Shown piece after piece: positions 24,247-36,347 of a DNA stretch of 64,000 nucleotides. The stretch comes from Phyto melanocephala (lineage: Eukaryota > Arthropoda > Insecta > Diptera > Rhinophoridae), in the NCBI GenBank assembly GCA_941918925.1, contig OW799234.1:122349395-122413394 (forward strand). Reading direction: 5' to 3'. Position numbers and translations under genes: made by a program. Under the pieces are notes generated by a model. The model ran no database searches, was not told where the DNA came from, and saw nothing but the letters and a program-made list of their open reading frames with translations. Position 1 is the first letter of the stretch. Each line of letters starts with the position of its first letter.

Positions 24247-25397
24247 AACATAAACAATACCATAATAAATCCGAATTTCAAATTCGCGTCTACAATTTTA
24301 TATTCATGCTGCACTACACAACAATTAGATCGACTACAAAAGCTTCAGAATAGAGTAATGCGAACCATATTAATATGCAACAGATATAAAAACATCAATC
24401 AACTTTATGCTTGAATCCCTAAAATGGCGTAATATAAGACAGAGGCTTACACTCAACTAAAGTCGAAAGCTTTGTCATTTAACACTAATATGCCAGAAAC
24501 AAACCCAACTGAGTTACAATGGAATCAATTTAGCATGGAATTACTAAATAATATGGAAAGTAGTACCTTAAATGAAAGATTGCAAAGAAAATCTGAATCA
24601 ACCACACGAATCTACAAATATTTGGACTATGAAAGAGGAAACCATTATTTCCAGGATAATTTTAACACAGATAATATCACGTGGATCTTTAAAGCACGTA
24701 GTGGGCTTATTGCGTTAAACTACAACATGTTTGGTGCGTCAGATGTAAACAGGTGTTGTAAATTATGCAATCTGCATGAATTGGAAACTTTTCAACATTT
24801 TCTTGGGGGCTGTCCTGTGCTAAAAGAATTTAGGCTTGCTTGCTTTCAAAAATCTAATTTAACGGAAGAAGAGATAATTCCTATTTTAAATGGTATAAAT
24901 GAAGAAGACTGGTCAAACTTAGTTAAATATTTAAAATGTACTTTAAAATACAGAAACTTTTTGTTAACTGAATTCAACTAATCTTATAACAATAATTGTT
25001 ACTTATTTTTTACCAAAAATGCTGATAATTAATTGTGATCGTTCGACAGACGTTTTTAAAAAAACATGTCGTTAATATTCTATTTTATTTTCTTGTTTAT
25101 ATGCTTAAATGATCATTGAATTAAACTTGTAAATTAATCTTTAATATACTTATTTATAAATAAAGAAAAATTCTAATTCTAATTCTAACATAAACAATAC
25201 CATAATAAATCCGAATTTCAAATTCGCGTCTACAATTTTATATTCATGCTGCACTACACAACAATTAGATCGACAACAAAAGCTTCAGAATAGAGTAATG
25301 CGAACCATATTAATATGCAACAGATATAAAAACATCAATCAACGTTATGCTTGAATCCCTAAAATGGCGTAATATAAGACAGAGGCTTACACTCAAC
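24247..25397. repeat. 211-bp direct repeats flanking a 729-bp retroelement insert
   Basis: 24247-24457 and 25187-25397 align without gaps at a constant offset of 940 and differ at two positions (CGACTACAA vs CGACAACAA; CAACTTTATG vs CAACGTTATG). Between them lies only the insert 24458-25186. The repeat edges coincide exactly with the insert ends. Confidence 0.85.
24458..25186 (+). mobile_element. 5'-truncated non-LTR retrotransposon with intact C-terminal frame
   Basis: The open frame at 24472-24981 ends in a C-terminal domain with a cysteine/histidine knuckle, CKLCNLHELETFQHFLGGCP (C-x2-C-x8-H-x4-C), typical of the 3' end of non-LTR pol genes. After the stop comes a 200-bp 3' UTR and a tail of ATTCTA repeats ending exactly at the right 211-bp repeat. 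The 5' part of pol is missing. The frame is not broken, so this insertion is much younger than its host element. Confidence 0.75.
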
Positions 25398-26249
25398 ACT
25401 TTAAATTTTATACATAAACTGGAACGAAGAGAAGCACCGGAATATTTAAAGGAACTAATAGTATACGTTAGAGAAGCACAACTGTACCAATTAAATAATA
25501 AACAACTTTAGAATTTAAAGAGTACTTTCAATCTTTTTTACGAAGGCTTACAACTTTACAACACATTACCAAATTATATTATAAATTAAAGTAATTAAAA
25601 TCTAGTTATCTTAGAGGGAATATTGTGTAACAAAAAATCGCTAATTTATCTGTACTGGCTGTCAAAAAAAAAACATAGCAAAGGAAAACAAAAAAATATT
25701 ACGTCCGAGAAGATAACAAACTCGATCTTGGCAAACTTTATTTTTTACTCAATTTCTTGAGAGTAAATTCATATTCCTCTCAAAATTGTATTTTGCTCTT
25801 ATAATAAGAGAAATACAAAGTTGAGAATAAAACTAAAGTGCTGCTTAGTTTATAAAAGTAAAATTAATACTTACCAGCGTTGCCATATTCATGATTTTAT
25901 CATATTTTTAACGTTTTTTTTTTTGCTAAAATATGATTTATGATTTTTTCCCCCAAAATGATGATTTTTATTCTTTAAATTCATATAATATAATAAATAT
26001 AATTTTTCTACAATTCTTATCAACAATCAATTTTTAAACCAATAAAGTTTTGTGTCACCTCGTCGCAGAGTCTATTAAAAAGAGGTTGAATGACATTAGC
26101 GAATTCTATCTGTGTTTTTTAAAGTATATTCTAACATAATAAAAAAAAAGTCAACATAATTTTTCAAATCACATCCTCTCAAATACAAAGAATTTATTTA
26201 GATAATTTTTTTAAACCAAGTTCATTAACATCAATTTTATTAATGAATT

Positions 26250-27110
26250 TGATTGGAAAACAAATTATTTCGTTTACAAAATGAAGATATATGTTTGGCG
26301 TTGTTTGAAAAACAAAAAATTTCCAATCTAAAATCCGCAGACAATGAAATAAATAAATTAGTTAAAAATTTTACTACATTTTACATTGAGTTGTGTAAGC
26401 AAATACTGAAACGATTTGATTTTAACAATAATTATTTTAAAGAACTTTCAAGTCTTGACACAAGGCACATTAATTCATCAGGTACTCTTGATTCATAAGG
26501 TGATTATATTTTTCAATACTTATTTTTAATTTCAGCTGTCAAAATGCATAAATAAAAAAAAAAATCTCTATTTTCTAATTTATTTCAAATGTCGAACTTC
26601 ATATATAAAAAATATAAACAAAAAAATTCTCTCCGAACTGCAATTACCTGATGAATAAATATGCCTTGGTCTTGACACTTCAAAAATAATTAATAGAAGA
26701 GTAGTTCCTTTAAAAGGTTTTATATAAAACTTTTAAAATTTAATTTATGAGAATGGTGTTGAAAACGTAGAAGACGAGTTTAGAGAACTACGTCTTCTCC
26801 ACTTTAACGAACACTTTACAACTATAGATAATCTAAATTGTGAAGAATTTTGGTCATAAGTCTCAAAAATAACTCGAGCTGACAAAATCTTAGCTTTTCC
26901 AACCCTGTCAAAATTTGTTAAAACTCTAATATGTCGTCCTATTTCTTCTGCAAATGTTGAACGAATATTTCAGTTGTAAATTTAAATAAAACAAAATATA
27001 GAAATAGATTAGATAACAGCACTCTTAAGGGTATATTATATGCAAAAGAATACTTAAAGTTAAACGATTGTTCATGCTATAATTTAAAAGAAGATTAAGA
27101 TATAACTAAA
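26250..27110 (+). pseudogene. Decayed hAT-superfamily transposase (C-terminal part)
   Basis: A frame at 26253-26498 (..FTTFYIELCKQILKRFDFNN..YFKELSSLDT) matches the pre-dimerisation region of hAT transposases. Further on, 26768-27095 reads NCEEFWS, a stop, then AFPTLSKFVKTLICRPISSA and NVERIF, then, after a frameshift, NLNKTKYRNRLDNSTLKGIL. This is the hAT dimerisation domain signature (FP-L-x-F...L..P.SSA..ER.FS....K...RNRL). About 230 bp between the two parts is unrecognisable. Confidence 0.7.
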
Positions 27111-27779
27111 AATAAAAAACCTTTTCTGTATTATAATAATAATGATTCCTAAAATACTTTAATACATACATTTGTAATTGTTAAATGTATGATTGTTTTT
27201 ATATTAAAACCTTCAAGTTTTCTATATGTTTTTACATTTCGAAAGATAGATATGCAATTTGAATATATCAATGTACTACAGAGTATCTGTCAATTTGATT
27301 TTATTCACAAGTTGCTATATAAAGATGTATATTTATTTTCATATGAATTTAATATAGTTTTTGCTTTAAATAACTTATCTAATAAGAAAACAGTTTTATA
27401 AATAAATTGTTATAGTTTTTTTTGCGTTTGTAATAAAAGGTTTAAATTAAAAAAAATTTGATGATTTTTTTTTTTAACATATGATTGTTTTTACTCTAAG
27501 TGATGATTTCTCTCTAAAGTTTCTGGCAGCATTGATACTTATTAAATAAATATTTTAAATGGCAACACCTTAAATTTGCATGGGAGAGGATTTTCGGCCT
27601 TCAGCAAACTTTTATATGTATTTTCAACAAACTTTTGAGTTTATTATAATAATGTTAAATTTATTTTAAAACTTTATGTCAACAAAATTGTATAAATTAT
27701 TACTATATTTTCTATTCTTATTATTAATATATTATTGTACAAAAATAACCCAAATAACATTACAATGGCATATATAACA

Positions 27780-30185
27780 CTCACTTAACCCACTTTTTGG
27801 TCAATTAGACCCAAATAAAGAGATGTGCCAAAAATTGGCAAATGAGGTATGATAGAGGATGGTACTGACTACATTTCCTCATACCACGTTTCTTTCAATA
27901 TACTTTTTTCTAGAACAACTTTTTAAAAAAACTAATTGTATGAAAGTCACTCAAATCACTTTTTGGTCAATTGGGTCAAAATAAAGAGATGTGCCAAAAT
28001 TTGGAAAATGAGATATAATAGGGGAACGTACTGGTTACATTTCCTCATTTTCAGTTTCTTCAAATATACTTTTTTTTAGAACAACTTTTTTAATAAACTA
28101 TTTGTATGAAAGTCACTCAAATCACTTAATGGTCAATTGGGTCAAAATAAAGAGATGTGCCAAAAATTTGAAAATGAGGTATGATAGGGGACGGTACTGG
28201 CTACATTTCCTCATACCACGTTTCTTTCAATATACTTTTTTCTAGAACAACTTTTTCAAAAAACTTATTGTATGAAGGTCACTGAAATAACTTTTTGGTC
28301 AATTGGGACAAAATAAAGAGATGTGCCAAAAACTAGAAAATGAGGTATGATAGAAGACGGCACTGGCTACATTTCCTCATATCCCGTTTTTTACAATATA
28401 CTTTTTTCTAGAACAACTTTTTCAAAAAACTAATTTTATAAAAGTCACTGAAATAACTTTTTGGTCAATTGGGACAAAGTAAAGAGATGTGCCAAAAATT
28501 GGAAAATGAGGTATGATAGGGGACGCTACTGGCTACATTTTCTCATATCCCGTTTTTTACAATATACTTTTTTCTAGAACAACTTTTTCAAAAAACTAAT
28601 TGTATGAAAGTCACTGAAATAACTTTTTGGTCAATTGGGACAAAATAAAGAGATGTGCCAAAAACTAGAAAATGAGGTATGATAGAAGACGGCACTGGCT
28701 ACATTTCCTCATATCCCGTTTTTTACAATATACTTTTTTCTAGAACAACTTTTTCAAAAAACTAATTTTATAAAAGTCACTGAAATAACTTTTTGGTCAA
28801 TTGGGACAAAATAAAAAGATGTGCCAAAAATGGGAAAATGAGGTATGATAGGGGACGCTACTGGCTACATTTTCTCATATCCCGTTTTTTACAATATACT
28901 TTTTTCTAGAACAACTTTTTCAAAAAACTAATTTTATAAATGTCACTCAAATCACTTTTTGGTCAATTGGGACAAAATAAAGAGATGTGCCAAAAATTGG
29001 AAAATGACGTATGATAGGAGACGGTACTGGTTACATTTCCTCATACCACGTTTCTTTCAATATACTTTTTTCTAATACAACTTTTTCAAAAAACTAATTT
29101 TATAAAAGTCACTCAAATCACTTTTTGGTCAATTGGGTCAAAATAAAGAGATGTGCCAAAAATTTGAAACTGAGGTATGATAGGGGACGGTACTGGCTAC
29201 ATTTCCTCATACCACGTTTCTTTCAATATACTTTTTTCTAGAACAACTTTTTCAAAAAACGTATTGTATGAATGTCACTGAAATAACTTTTTGGTCAATT
29301 GGGTCAAAGTAAAGAGATGTGTCAAAAATTTGAAAATGAGGTATGCTAGGGGACGGTAATGGCTACATTTCCTCATACCACGTTTCTTTCAATATACTTT
29401 TTTCTAGAACAACTTTTTCAAAAAACTAATTTTATAAAAGTCACTCAAATCACTTTTCGGTCAATTGGGTAAAAATAAAGAGATGTGCCAAAAATTGGAA
29501 AATGAGGTATGATAGGGGAACGTACTGGTTACATTTCCTCATTTTCAGTTTCTTCAAATATACTTTTTTCAAGAACAACTTTTTCAAAAAACTAATTTTA
29601 TAAAAGTCACTCAAATCACTTTTTGGTCAATTGGGACAAAATAAAGAGATGTGCCAAAAATTGGAAAATGAGGTATGATAGGAGACGGTACTGGCTACAT
29701 TTCCTCATATCCCGTTTCTTTCAATATACTTTTTGTAAGAACAACTTTTTCAAAAAACTAATTGCATGAAAGTCACTGAAATAACTTTTTGGTCAATTGG
29801 GTCAAAATAAATAAATGTGCCAAAAATTGGAAAATGAGGTATGATAGGGGACGGCACTGGCTACATTTCCTCATATCCCGTTTTTTACAATATACTTTTT
29901 TCTAGAACAACTTTTTCAAAAAACTAATTTTATAAAAGTCACTGAAATAACTTTTTGGTCAATTGGGACAAAATAAAAAGATGTGCCAAAAATTGGAAAA
30001 TGAGGTATGATAGGGGACGCTACTGGCTACATTTTCTCATATCCCGTTTTTTACAATATACTTTTTTCTAGAACAACTTTTTCAAAAAACTAATTTTATA
30101 AAAGTCACTCAAATCACTTTTTGGTCAATTGGGTCAAAATAAAGAGATGTGCCAAAATTTGGAAAATGAGGTATGATAGGGGAAA
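27780..30185 (+). repeat. Left array, about 15 x 166-bp tandem repeat
   Basis: Each unit runs through GTCACT(C/G)AAAT, GGTCAATTGGG, AAAGAGATGTGCCAAAAA, GAGGTATGATAGGGGACGG, GGCTACATTTCCTCATA, TATACTTTTTTCTAGAACAA. Unit subtypes differ at the CCACGTTTCTTTC / CCCGTTTTTTAC / TTTTCAGTTTCTTC segment. Units 4-5 and 6-7 form a nearly identical 332-bp higher-order repeat. Confidence 0.85.
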
Positions 30186-30834
30186 ATTTTTGTTCCTTTG
30201 TTTGACATTTCAAACTTTTAAAATAATAAAAATTTATTCAGCAAGAAGAAGAACAATTGAAATCAAATTATTATTAAAAAAAAATCATAGCTTGATTATT
30301 TTGTAATCATACTGTTGTCTCACTTATTATTCAATGATTATTTTTAATTTTTAATGCTTTTGAATATAATGTTATTTTTGTCGCATTTATTTTCTTATAT
30401 CATACTATTTTTAAATGATAACCATTTTGAAATTTTTACGAAAAGTAATCATTAAATGATACAATTCAAACAAATGCTTGATTTTAGTGACAAAATATAT
30501 GATGAAATGAAACAAAAATAACTATTACTTGTTTTCGACAACCAAATATTGCTTTAGAAAAAATAATATGACCGTCGTGATCATGTCGTAACCATGGTTT
30601 TTCTTTGCGTGTATAGACATATAAAAAGCTGTTTTGAATATGGGCTAAAATATACATATATGTATATATTTGAAAATACTTATCTTTATATATAAAAATG
30701 GTGTGAAAATGTATAGTAAAGAAAAAAAGTGGAAGAAAATTTTGGAAAATCCCTCCGGAAAAGTCGGAAAAATCAAAAATGGAGTTTTTCATACAAATAG
30801 TGACTTCCATAAAAATAGTTTTTTTTAACAGGTT
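30186..30834. other. Unique spacer of the foldback element
   Basis: 650 bp of AT-rich sequence between the two arrays. A minus-strand frame at 30484-30855 (123 codons) has no recognisable domain and runs into a repeat unit; I do not call it a gene. Confidence 0.5.
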
Positions 30835-32905
30835 GCCAGTACCGTCCCCTATCATACCTCATTTTCCAATTTTTGGCACATCTCTTTATTTTGACCCAAT
30901 TGACCAAAAAGTTATTTCAGTGACTTTCATACAATTAGTTTTTTGAAAAAGTTGTTCTAGAAAAAAGTATATTGTAAAAAACGGGATATGAGAAAATGTA
31001 GCCAGTAGCGTCCCCTATCATACCTCATTTTCCAATTTTTGGCACATCTCTTTACTTTGTCCCAATTGACCAAAAAGTTATTTCAGTGACTTTTATAAAA
31101 TTAGTTTTTTGAAAAAGTTGTTCTAGAAAAAAGTATATTGTAAAAAACGGGATATGAGGAAATGTAGCCAGTGCCGTCCCCTATCATACCTCATTTTCCA
31201 ATTTTTGGCACATATCTTTATTTTGACCCAATTGACCAAAAAGTTATTTCAGTGACTTTCATGCAATTAGTTTTTTGAAAAAGTTGTTCTAGAAAAAAGT
31301 ATATTGAAAGAAACGTGGTATGAGGAAATGTAGCCATTACCGTCCGCTATCATACCTCATTTTCAAATTTTTGGCACATCTCTTTATTTTGACCCAATTG
31401 ACCAAAAAGTTATTTCAGTGACTTTCATGCAATTAGTTTTTTGAAAAAGTTGTTCTAAAAAAAAGTATATTTGAAGAAACTGAAAATGAGGAAATGTAAC
31501 CAGTACGTTCCCCTATCATACCTCATTTTCCTATTTTTGGCACATCTCTTTATTTTTACCCAATTGACCAAAAAGTTATTTCAGTGACTTTCATACAATT
31601 AGTTTTTTGAAAAAGTTGTTCTAGAAAAAAGTATATTGTAAAAAACGGGATATGAGAAAATGTAGCCAGTAGCGTCCCCTATCATACTTCATTTTCCAAT
31701 TTTTGGCACATCTCTTTACTTTGTCCCAATTGACCAAAAAGTTATTTCAGTGACTTTTATAAAATTAGTTTTTTGAAAAAGTTGTTCTAGAAAAAAGTAT
31801 ATTGTAAAAAACGGGATATGAGGAAATGTAGCCAGTGCCGTCCCCTATCATACCTCATTTTCAAATTTTTGGCACATCTCTTTATTTTGACCCAATTGAC
31901 CAAAAAGTTATTTCAGTGACTTTCATGCAATTAGTTTTTTGAAAAAGTTGTTCTAAAAAAAAGTATATTTGAAGAAACTGAAAATGAGGAAATGTAACCA
32001 GTACGTGCCCCTATCATACCTCATTTTCCAATTTTTGGCACATCTCTTTATTTTTACCCAATTGACCAAAAAGTTATTTGAGTGACTTTTATAAAATTAG
32101 GTTTTTGAAAAAGTTGTTCTAGAAAAAAGTATATTGAAAGAAACGTGGTATGAGGAAATGTAGCCAGTACCATCCTGTATCATACCGCATTTTCCGTTTT
32201 TTGGCACATCTCTTTATTTTGACCCAATTGACCAAAAAGTGATTTGAGTGACTTTCATACAATAAGTTTTTTGAAAAAGTTGTTCTAGAAAAAAGTATAT
32301 TGAAAGAAACGTGGTATGAGGAAATGTAGCCAGTAGCGTCCCCTATCATACCTCATTTTCCAATTTTTGGCACATCTTTTTATTTTGACCCAATTGACCA
32401 AAAAGTTATTTCTGTGACATTCATACAATTAGTTTTTTGAAAAAGTTGTTCTAGAAAAAAGTATATTGAAAGAAACGTGGTATGAGGAAATGTAGCCAGT
32501 ACCATCCTCTATCATACCTCATTTTCCGATTTTTGGCACATCTCTTTATTTTGACCTAATTGACCATAAAGTAATTTGAGTGACTTTCATACATATAGTT
32601 TTTTTGAAAAAGTTGTTTTTACAAAAAGTATATTGAAAGAAACGGGATATGAGGAAATATATCCAGTACCGTCCCTTATCATACCTCTTTTTCCAATTTT
32701 TGGCACATCTCTTTATTTTTACCAAATTGACCATAAAGTGATTTGAGTGCCATTCATACAATTAGTTTTTTTTTAAATTTGTTCTAGAGAAAAGTATATT
32801 GAAAGAAACGTGGTATGAGGAAATGTAGCCAGCACCATCCTTTATCATACCTGATTTTTCAATTTTTGGCACATCTCTTTATTTGGACCCAATTGACCAA
32901 AAAGT
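30835..32905 (-). repeat. Right array, about 13 x 166-bp tandem repeat, inverted
   Basis: The same unit appears in reverse complement, with TTGACC(A)CCAATTGACC-type anchors about every 166 bp from 30899 to 32893. Subtype order differs from the left arm, so the arms are not exact mirror copies unit by unit. Confidence 0.85.
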
Positions 32906-33149
32906 GGGTTAAGTGAGTGTTATATATGCCATTGTAATGTTATTTGGGTTATTTTTGTACAATAATATATTAATAATAAGAATAGAAAATATAGTAATAA
33001 TTTATACAATTTTGTTGACATAAAGTTTTAAAATAAATTTAATATTATTATAATAAACTCAAAAGTTTGTTGAAAATACATATAAAAGTTTGTTGAAGAC
33101 CGAAAATCCTCTCCCATACAAATATTCGGCCTTGCCATTTAAATATAAT

Positions 33150-34460
33150 TTACTAATGTTAATCTATCAGGGATGCCACTACAAAAATAATTTTCCCCTA
33201 AAATTTTTCGATAAATAGGGCCGATATGTGCAAAAATTAAATACCTTTTAAAGTATAAATTAAATTATTAAATTTGATTTTAATTTATTGTAATTCATAT
33301 ATTCTGGCCTAAGTTTTTTTTTAATATTCTTAAAATTAATACTGTTTAATTTAATTTTACAAATTAAGAGTATTGATAAAATTTATAGCATTTTTACATC
33401 CTTCCTTTACAGCATTTGTTTTCTTTATTATGTTAATTAAATATTATTTGTTTAAAAGAATCTCTTTAATATTTAATTTAAATAAATTAATTTTTTAACA
33501 GTTATAAAAATATGGAAAATAATTATATTTTTCAATAAAATTTTTTACTATCAATTTCTTTTACTTATAAAACAAAAAATAACTGATATTTTAACAAAAA
33601 CTTAAAAAAATTAAAATAAGCCACATATACTCAAGATATGTATAAATTATAAATATCTACCAATTTATTTTATATCGGAGCAAGGTGGCATCACTGAATA
33701 AGACTTAAATTATATATAAACTTGGCAGCACTTGAAACACATTCTCTGAGTATGTATTACTCATATTAAAAGAGAATAATTTTAAATGGCTCTCATTTAA
33801 TTGAGTGTGAAAAAAAGTTTGCCAGTTCGAGTTTGTTATGTTCACGGGTATAAAAATATTTGTGTAAAATATTTAAAAAAAATCTCTGTGGAAATGAAAT
33901 ATATATGTATGTTTAAAAATATATGTATATTTAAATTAAAATGGAAAAACGTAAATTTGAAAATTGTATAAAACTATATTCATGAATAAATTTTACTTCC
34001 TTCTTTTATCCATTTTAAAAATAATCCACAAAAAAAAATAATTGAACAAAAAATACATATGTCAAAGTAAAACAAGAGTTACGTCTGACCGCCAGGGTTT
34101 GCATTCGAGATTCAGAGAGCGAACCACGAGATTCATATTGCCGTGTGAACATGGCTAACATAATGTTTTAACAAAAATTGTATGTATGTGTAGACGGGGT
34201 TGCACTTGCAGCCCAAGTCCCAACGTACAAAATAACTAGACGGGTTTAAAAAATTAATAAAAGCGCTACATGTGTATCATCGTCTGTTATTTGTTATGAC
34301 AGCATATTTCCAATAAAACCACATGTATTTCCTACCTTGTATTCAACAACAAAACTAAATTTTTTTAACAGAAAAAAACAAAAAACTTTGCTATTTACAG
34401 CTATATTGATTTTATAAAAGAAAACATTTTTCAGAAAGCCTTTAAAACAGTTGCCCAAAA
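33150..34460. other. Intergenic region upstream of PNO1
   Basis: It is strongly AT-rich up to about 34080, then has a less AT-rich segment (GCATTCGAGATTCAGAGAGC region, 34080-34260). No gene was seen. The last 120 bp presumably hold the PNO1 5' UTR. Confidence 0.4.
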
Positions 34461-36206
34461 ATGGAAGTAGAAAACATTAAAGTTGACGATGGTATTCTAA
34501 CTCGCACCAACAAAAAGCGTACTCATAACGAAGATACCGGAATGCAAGTGGACGACACAACTGGCGTAGAGGGAACCGAACGCAAAATTGTACCACCTAG
34601 AGCTAAACGGGTTAAAAGTGAAGTCCGTAAAATTGCTGTGCCACCACACAGGTAAATTTTTAGTAACTTATGAAAATTAGGCATTGTAAAGTTAAATATT
34701 TTAGATATTCCTCGCTAAAAGAGCATTGGATGAAAATTTTTACACCCATTGTGGAGCACATGAAGTTGCAAATACGATTTAATATGAAATCAAAACAGGT
34801 ATACTATTTTTTTTATACCCTTCACCTGTAGTGTCAAGCTTCTTTATTCCGTTTGTAATTTCGACAATATTCATTAGACCCCATATTTTCTAAAAGGTTT
34901 GACTAGATGTGTCGATTGTGCAATGCTTGTCGGTCCGTGTGTTAGTTGAAATAAACATGGGACAAATATAAGAACCGCCATATAATTTTGGTATATTAGA
35001 TAATAAACACGGCTCCTTGTTTTTTTCCATAAGTATTAACTTGTAAAAATGGGCAAAGTTATAGGCAAAAATAATTTTTAGAAATATTTATAAAGATACA
35101 AAAGTTCCTAATTATTTTTAAGCATGCTAAATATACCAAAATAAGGGATGTAGTCTCGAAGACTTACTGCGAAATCGGTGGAAATTGAGATATAAGCACA
35201 AAAATGCAACTAATGTTATTTTTAGAGTTGTGTCAATCGGTTACTTTAGTTTGTTTTCGCACCAACCAGTAATTTAATAGGCGCACTAAAGTGCCTTTAA
35301 AAACTAAAATCAATTTTTTTAAGCTTCTAGACAACAGAGAATCTTATGGACAACAAAAAGGGCTGGACTAGTAGATTATATTCTAAAAAATAAAACTGAA
35401 ATCCATGATGTCCGCCTCTGCATAAATAGCATACAATTTATATATGGGTCAAATCTAGTAATTAAAAATGTACCAACTTCAACCTTAATATTGATATCAA
35501 ATGGAAGAGCTTGACCAGTATAATACAGTAAACTATGAAAAAGATAAAATGACGTCCTAAACAAAAAGCAGATAATTTTTTCTTAACCTCATAAATATGG
35601 ATATCAAATAAATGTGCTTGACTAGTGGAATAGATAGAAAAATTTAAAATCAAAGATGTCGTCGAAAATAATAAGGAACAATTTTGTATAACTATGTACA
35701 TATATGATGGTGAAGGGTATTGTCAGATTCGGCACGGCCGAATATAAAATTCTTAGGAAAATATTTACGCATTCATTTAATTTTTTGTTTAGGTTGAAAT
35801 TCGTATCAGTCCTGAAACCCCAGATATATCAAATTTACAAAAAGGAGCTGATTTTGTTAAAGCATTTCTCTGTGGTTTCGAAGTTGATGATTCTTTAGCT
35901 TTACTACGTTTAGACGATTTATTTATTGAATCCTTCGAAGTAAAGGATGTTAAAACGCTAAAAGGTGATCATATGAGTCGTGCCATAGGTCGTCTTGCTG
36001 GTAAAGGTGGTCGCACTAAGTTCACCATAGAAAATGTCACAAAAACACGTATAGTTTTGGCCGATAGTAAAATTCATATATTAGGCAGTTATCAAAATAT
36101 ACAATTGGCCCGTAGAGCAATTTGTAACTTGATTTTGGGATCTCCACCTAGTAAGGTATATGGTAATCTGAGGTCCGTAGCTTCCCGTATAAGCGAAAGA
36201 ATGTAA
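34461..36206 (+). CDS. pno1: PNO1 (partner of NOB1), small-subunit ribosome assembly KH protein
   Basis: PNO1 is an RNA-binding factor of nucleolar and cytoplasmic pre-40S particles that positions the nuclease NOB1 at the 3' end of 18S rRNA (family knowledge). Three exons, 34461-34651, 34705-34798 and 35793-36206, sum to 699 bp or 232 residues, the usual size. The N-terminus is charged and variable. The middle reads [20 protein letters not shown], followed by [15 protein letters not shown]. The C-terminal KH domain includes [20 protein letters not shown] (with the GRLAGKGG loop in place of GxxG) and [20 protein letters not shown], then [13 protein letters not shown]. The strong PNO1-specific motifs make the call secure. 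Intron 2 is swollen to 994 bp by an old repeat copy. Its stop lies 141 bp from that of the convergent Syntaxin-16 gene. Confidence 0.95.
34813..35755 (-). mobile_element. Old dispersed-element copy in PNO1 intron 2
   Basis: On the minus strand the left stem-loop (TTCGGCCGTGCCGAATC near 35730) and the right hairpin remnant TATACCCTTCACCTGTAG at 34814 bracket about 940 bp. The GTCY tract is reduced to GTCGGTCCGTG. The long interior resembles the old subfamily at 2798 and 37943. Confidence 0.65.
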
Positions 36207-36347
36207 ACACGAAGTACAATATTTCTAATATATATATATATGCGATTTTTCAAGTTAAATATGTTTTTACAATAAGTTAATTATACAAAGAAACAAAATA
36301 TTTTAAATTTTGCGTTTGTGTGGGGGATGATTAAACTTTCATGGCGT

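Larger units (their letters stand above)
24060..25600 (+). pseudogene. Decayed non-LTR retrotransposon (host element of a nested insertion)
   Basis: The frame IKYLGFIIGKELKFKTHIDY, then ICKKIGKK and the stretch ASTILYSCCTTQQLDRLQKL, then QNRVMRTILICNRY matches the thumb/C-terminal part of jockey/I-like reverse transcriptases (YLG..ID..L.W..HI; L..LQN..MR.IL). It resumes at 25398 after the nested insertion (NFIHKLERREAPEYLKELIV). Stops and frameshifts show it is dead. Confidence 0.7.
27554..33143. mobile_element. 5.6-kb foldback-type element with arms of 166-bp tandem units
   Basis: The outer arms (27554-27780 and 32910-33143) are reverse complements beginning TTTAAATGGCAA. Inside them the left arm carries about 15 head-to-tail units with a period of exactly 166 bp (anchor GGTCAATTGGGTCAAAATAA at 27799, 27965, 28131, 28297 and on to 30123). 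The right arm carries about 13 units in inverted orientation (30835-32905). A 650-bp unique spacer (30186-30834) separates them. The flanks TTTTAAAT / ATTTAAAT could be an 8-bp target duplication with one mismatch, or part of the repeat. There is no transposase frame anywhere; the unit length is not a multiple of three, so open frames inside it are chance. The architecture is that of FB/Galileo-type foldback elements, but I do not recognise the termini. Confidence 0.85.

Noticed and set aside
30484..30855. 123-codon frame in the foldback spacer as a possible transposase
   Set aside because: It has no recognisable domain, overlaps a 166-bp unit and has low-complexity composition.
32119..32761. 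Repeated frames with a shared NWVKIKRCAK-type peptide in the inverted array
   Set aside because: The 166-bp period is not divisible by three, so frames shift in each unit; a repeated coding domain is not possible over the array.
27780..32905. CRISPR array
   Set aside because: Units are contiguous with no unique spacers, inverted halves occur, and the genome is eukaryotic.
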